From contig JADKID010000002.1 of the NCBI GenBank assembly GCA_016721425.1, forward strand, positions 1 to 17,309: a stretch of 17,309 bases of DNA, in the 5' to 3' direction. The position numbers and the translations under genes are program-made. The notes under the pieces were generated by a model. The model was given only the letters and a program-made list of their open reading frames with translations. It had not been told where the DNA came from and made no database searches. Positions 15,736 through 17,309 of the stretch are shown here, in pieces (positions within the stretch are counted from its first letter, which is position 1; every line of letters starts with the position of its first letter). The stretch is from Bryobacterales bacterium (GTDB lineage: Bacteria; Acidobacteriota; Terriglobia; Bryobacterales; Bryobacteraceae).

Positions 15736-16237
15736 ATGATCAGACCGGAAGGCACGGAATACGCGCCGTACTTTGATCGCTATGTCTCGCTGGCACCGGC
15801 AGGGGATCTGCTGGCGACGCTGGCGGCACAGCCGGTGGCGGCGCTCCTGGAAGGCGTATCCGAGGAGCGCGGCGAGTACCGGTATGACGCGGGCAAGTGG
15901 AGCGTCAAAGAGGCGCTAGGGCACATCATCGACACGGAGCGGATCATGGCGTACCGGGCGCTGCGGGTGGCGCGGAATGACGCGACGGAGTTGCCGGGTT
16001 CGAGCAAGATCCGTATGTGGAGTTTGGCGGTTTTGGGGCGCGGAGTCTGGTGGATCTGGTGGGGAGTTCCGGGCGGTGCGGGCGGCGACGCTGTGTTTGC
16101 TGCGAGTTTGCCGGAGGAGGCATGGGGGCGGTGGGGACGGCATCCGGCAATGCGGTGACGGCGCGGGCGCTGGCGTGGATCATCGCGGGTCATGAGCTAT
16201 ATCACGAGCGGATTTACCGGGGCGGTACGGGCTGTAG
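15736..16237 (+). CDS. DinB-family four-helix protein, frameshifted
   Basis: The start ATG 15736 (MIRPEGTEYAPYFDRYV) suits the family; ATG 15724 and TTG 15703 are in the same frame. Helix-bundle features are visible: AGKWSVKEALGHIIDTERIM with the first metal-ligand histidine, FGGFGARSLVDLVG, FRAVRAATLCLLR, SLPEEAWGR, and at the end ARALAWIIAGHELYHERIYR with the second and third histidines. DinB/YfiT relatives bind a divalent metal and often act as thiol transferases; the substrate is unknown. At least four single-base breaks lie between 15990 and 16230, the last one restoring an end RERYGL and TAG at 16235-16237. The ankyrin gene follows after 14 bases, so the two probably share a transcript. 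Confidence 0.75.
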
Positions 16238-16251
16238 ATACGGGTCGAAGC

Positions 16252-17223
16252 ATGCCCATCCGGCGATTACCCGTGAGACCGCAGGCGGCGGAGCTTCAGC
16301 GAGAGGCGGACCTTCTCCTGCGGGCTATTCGGGACGCGGACCCGACGCGATTGCGGAGCTGCGCGAGTTTCATCCGGGACCGATTGAGCCGGCGGCGACG
16401 ACGATCTCGACGCGCAACTCGTGCTGGCGCGATCCTATCAGGCGTCCAGTTGGCAGCGGTTGATGGAGGCTGTGAGACTGGCAACGGCCATCTGGTCCGA
16501 CGACATCGGCAGCGTTCGGGCCCTGGTTAGCGGAGTCCGGAGCTGCTGTTTGAGCACGTTCTGATTCGCACCGATAGCAATTGGGGACCTCCGCTGACAT
16601 ATGCCGCCAATCTCGGGCGCGATGATATCATTCGCATGCTGTATGGGCTGGGGGCGAGGGATCTGGAGTCGGCGGCGAATCGAGCCGCGCTGCAGGGACA
16701 GATCGGCACGGCGAGGATGCTGTATGAGATGACGTTTTCGCATCGGGAGATCTATCCGGCCGAGATGGGCTGCAAGGATCCGATCGACGCGACCGTGGGC
16801 ACGCCGCTCGGCGGCACCACGCTGCTACATCTGTGTGCGGACTACGACGAGTTGGAGATCCGGGCAGTGGCGCTGCTGGACCGGGGCATGGATGTGAATG
16901 TCCCGTGCGGCGGTGGGGCGCGCCAAATTCGGTGGGTACGCTGCGTTGTTCAACACCGTGGTGTCACAGCCGGACTTCTGGATAGGAACCTACATCGAAA
17001 GCGTGGGCCGTTGTCGCGCCGTTCACGGTGCTGCTGCCGGAGCAGCGAGGCGCGGGCAACGTGCGCGGGCGTCGCTGTAGGCGGCTGCATCCGGGACATG
17101 GGGACGGCGCGGCAGAGTATCCGGGATCTGACCGGCGCTTTCGTGGGGCCGGCGTTCACGCCCGCCGGTCGGCGTGGCGAACCGGCGTCCGGCTGATCGA
17201 AGCGGCGGGGCGTGGAGTGGTGA
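16252..17223 (+). CDS. Ankyrin-repeat protein, multiply frameshifted
   Basis: ATG 16252 opens MPIRRLPVRP, then LQREADLLLRAIRDADPT and, across frame changes, AIAELREFHPGPIE and DDLDAQLVLARSYQASSWQR. This is the N-terminal module common before ankyrin repeats in Acidobacteriota proteins of this kind. Repeats follow: GPPLTYAANLGRDDIIRMLY, GLGARDLESAANRAALQGQI, TLLHLCADYDELEIRAVALL with DRGMDVNV, and FGGYAALFNTVVSQPDFW. Frame changes are needed near 16350, 16395, 16535, 16910 and more than once between 16985 and 17180, so the 3' end is uncertain; a TGA at 17221-17223 is the best guess. It is probably cytoplasmic, with a protein-binding role, and in one operon with the DinB gene. Confidence 0.6.
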
Positions 17224-17254
17224 CAGGCGTTTCCGTGTGGTGGAAGGTGGAAGC

Positions 17255-17309
17255 ATGGGAGACAAGGCCGGAGCGATGCCGAGCCTGGCTTTCCAGAGCG
17301 GGCGGCCGG
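17255..17309 (+). CDS. Possible gene start running off the right edge
   Basis: An ATG at 17255 is preceded by the purine-rich GGAAGGTGGAAG and opens MGDKAGAMPSLAFQSGR to the end of the window. Eighteen codons are too few to name a family, and the region is rich in frame breaks, so this may be chance. Confidence 0.2.
   Translation, partial: MGDKAGAMPSLAFQSGRP

Noticed and set aside
1..17309. CRISPR arrays, IS elements, attachment sites
   Set aside because: No regularly spaced identical repeats, transposase-like protein, terminal inverted repeats or tRNA-linked duplications were seen.

Overview
The window looks like a high-GC (roughly two-thirds G+C in most genes) chromosomal piece from an Acidobacteriota bacterium, most likely the Bryobacterales/Solibacter side of the phylum. 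The pointers are a winged-helix regulator fused to TolB-like repeats, a VWFA-related 'Acidobacterial' domain protein, a GT-C/TPR membrane protein and large two-domain M16 proteases. This placement is inferred from gene families, not from a marker gene. No tRNA, rRNA, CRISPR array or insertion sequence was seen.

Layout: 1-983 (-) broken winged-helix/PD40 regulator running off the left edge; 1069-2201 (+) secreted ScyD/ScyE-like beta-propeller; 2213-2237 stem-loop between converging genes; 2316-3270 (-) uroporphyrinogen-decarboxylase-family protein; 3323-3395 (-) a short scar resembling the end of a subtilase gene; 3396-4047 lower-GC non-coding DNA with three diverged short repeats; 4048-6159 (+) 5'-truncated RHS protein with an unrecognised C-terminal tip; 6160-7190 (+) VWFA-related protein; 7187-8920 (+) multi-pass GT-C/TPR protein; 8908-8975 (-) a scar of a second URO-D gene; 8989-10251 (-) subtilase without signal peptide; 10403-11875 (+) putative secreted glycoside-hydrolase-like protein; 11913-14636 (+) M16 metalloprotease; 14636-15149 (+) YkgJ-type cysteine-cluster protein; 15155-15700 (-) SH3-like secreted protein; 15736-16237 (+) DinB-family protein; 16252-17223 (+) ankyrin-repeat protein; 17255-end (+) possible gene start.

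The most interesting structure is a pair of reciprocal scars. The URO-D gene (3270 downwards) is preceded by what looks like the tail of a subtilase gene, and the intact subtilase (ending 8989) is followed by the tail of a URO-D gene. The RHS-VWFA-GT-C/TPR block lies exactly between the two scars. This suggests a duplicated subtilase/URO-D pair, each copy having lost a different member, flanking a mobile or recombined RHS block whose tip and first VWFA part are also visibly lower in GC. VWFA and GT-C/TPR overlap by GTGA, and RHS may overlap VWFA by TGATG, so the three could be one translationally coupled unit.

Many genes are broken by single-base insertions or deletions, often in G or C runs. 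The downstream frame, conserved motifs and natural stop codons are nevertheless preserved. This looks more like sequencing or assembly error than biological decay. Composite spans are given here and the frame changes are stated entry by entry. The RHS core, GT-C/TPR and subtilase genes read cleanly.
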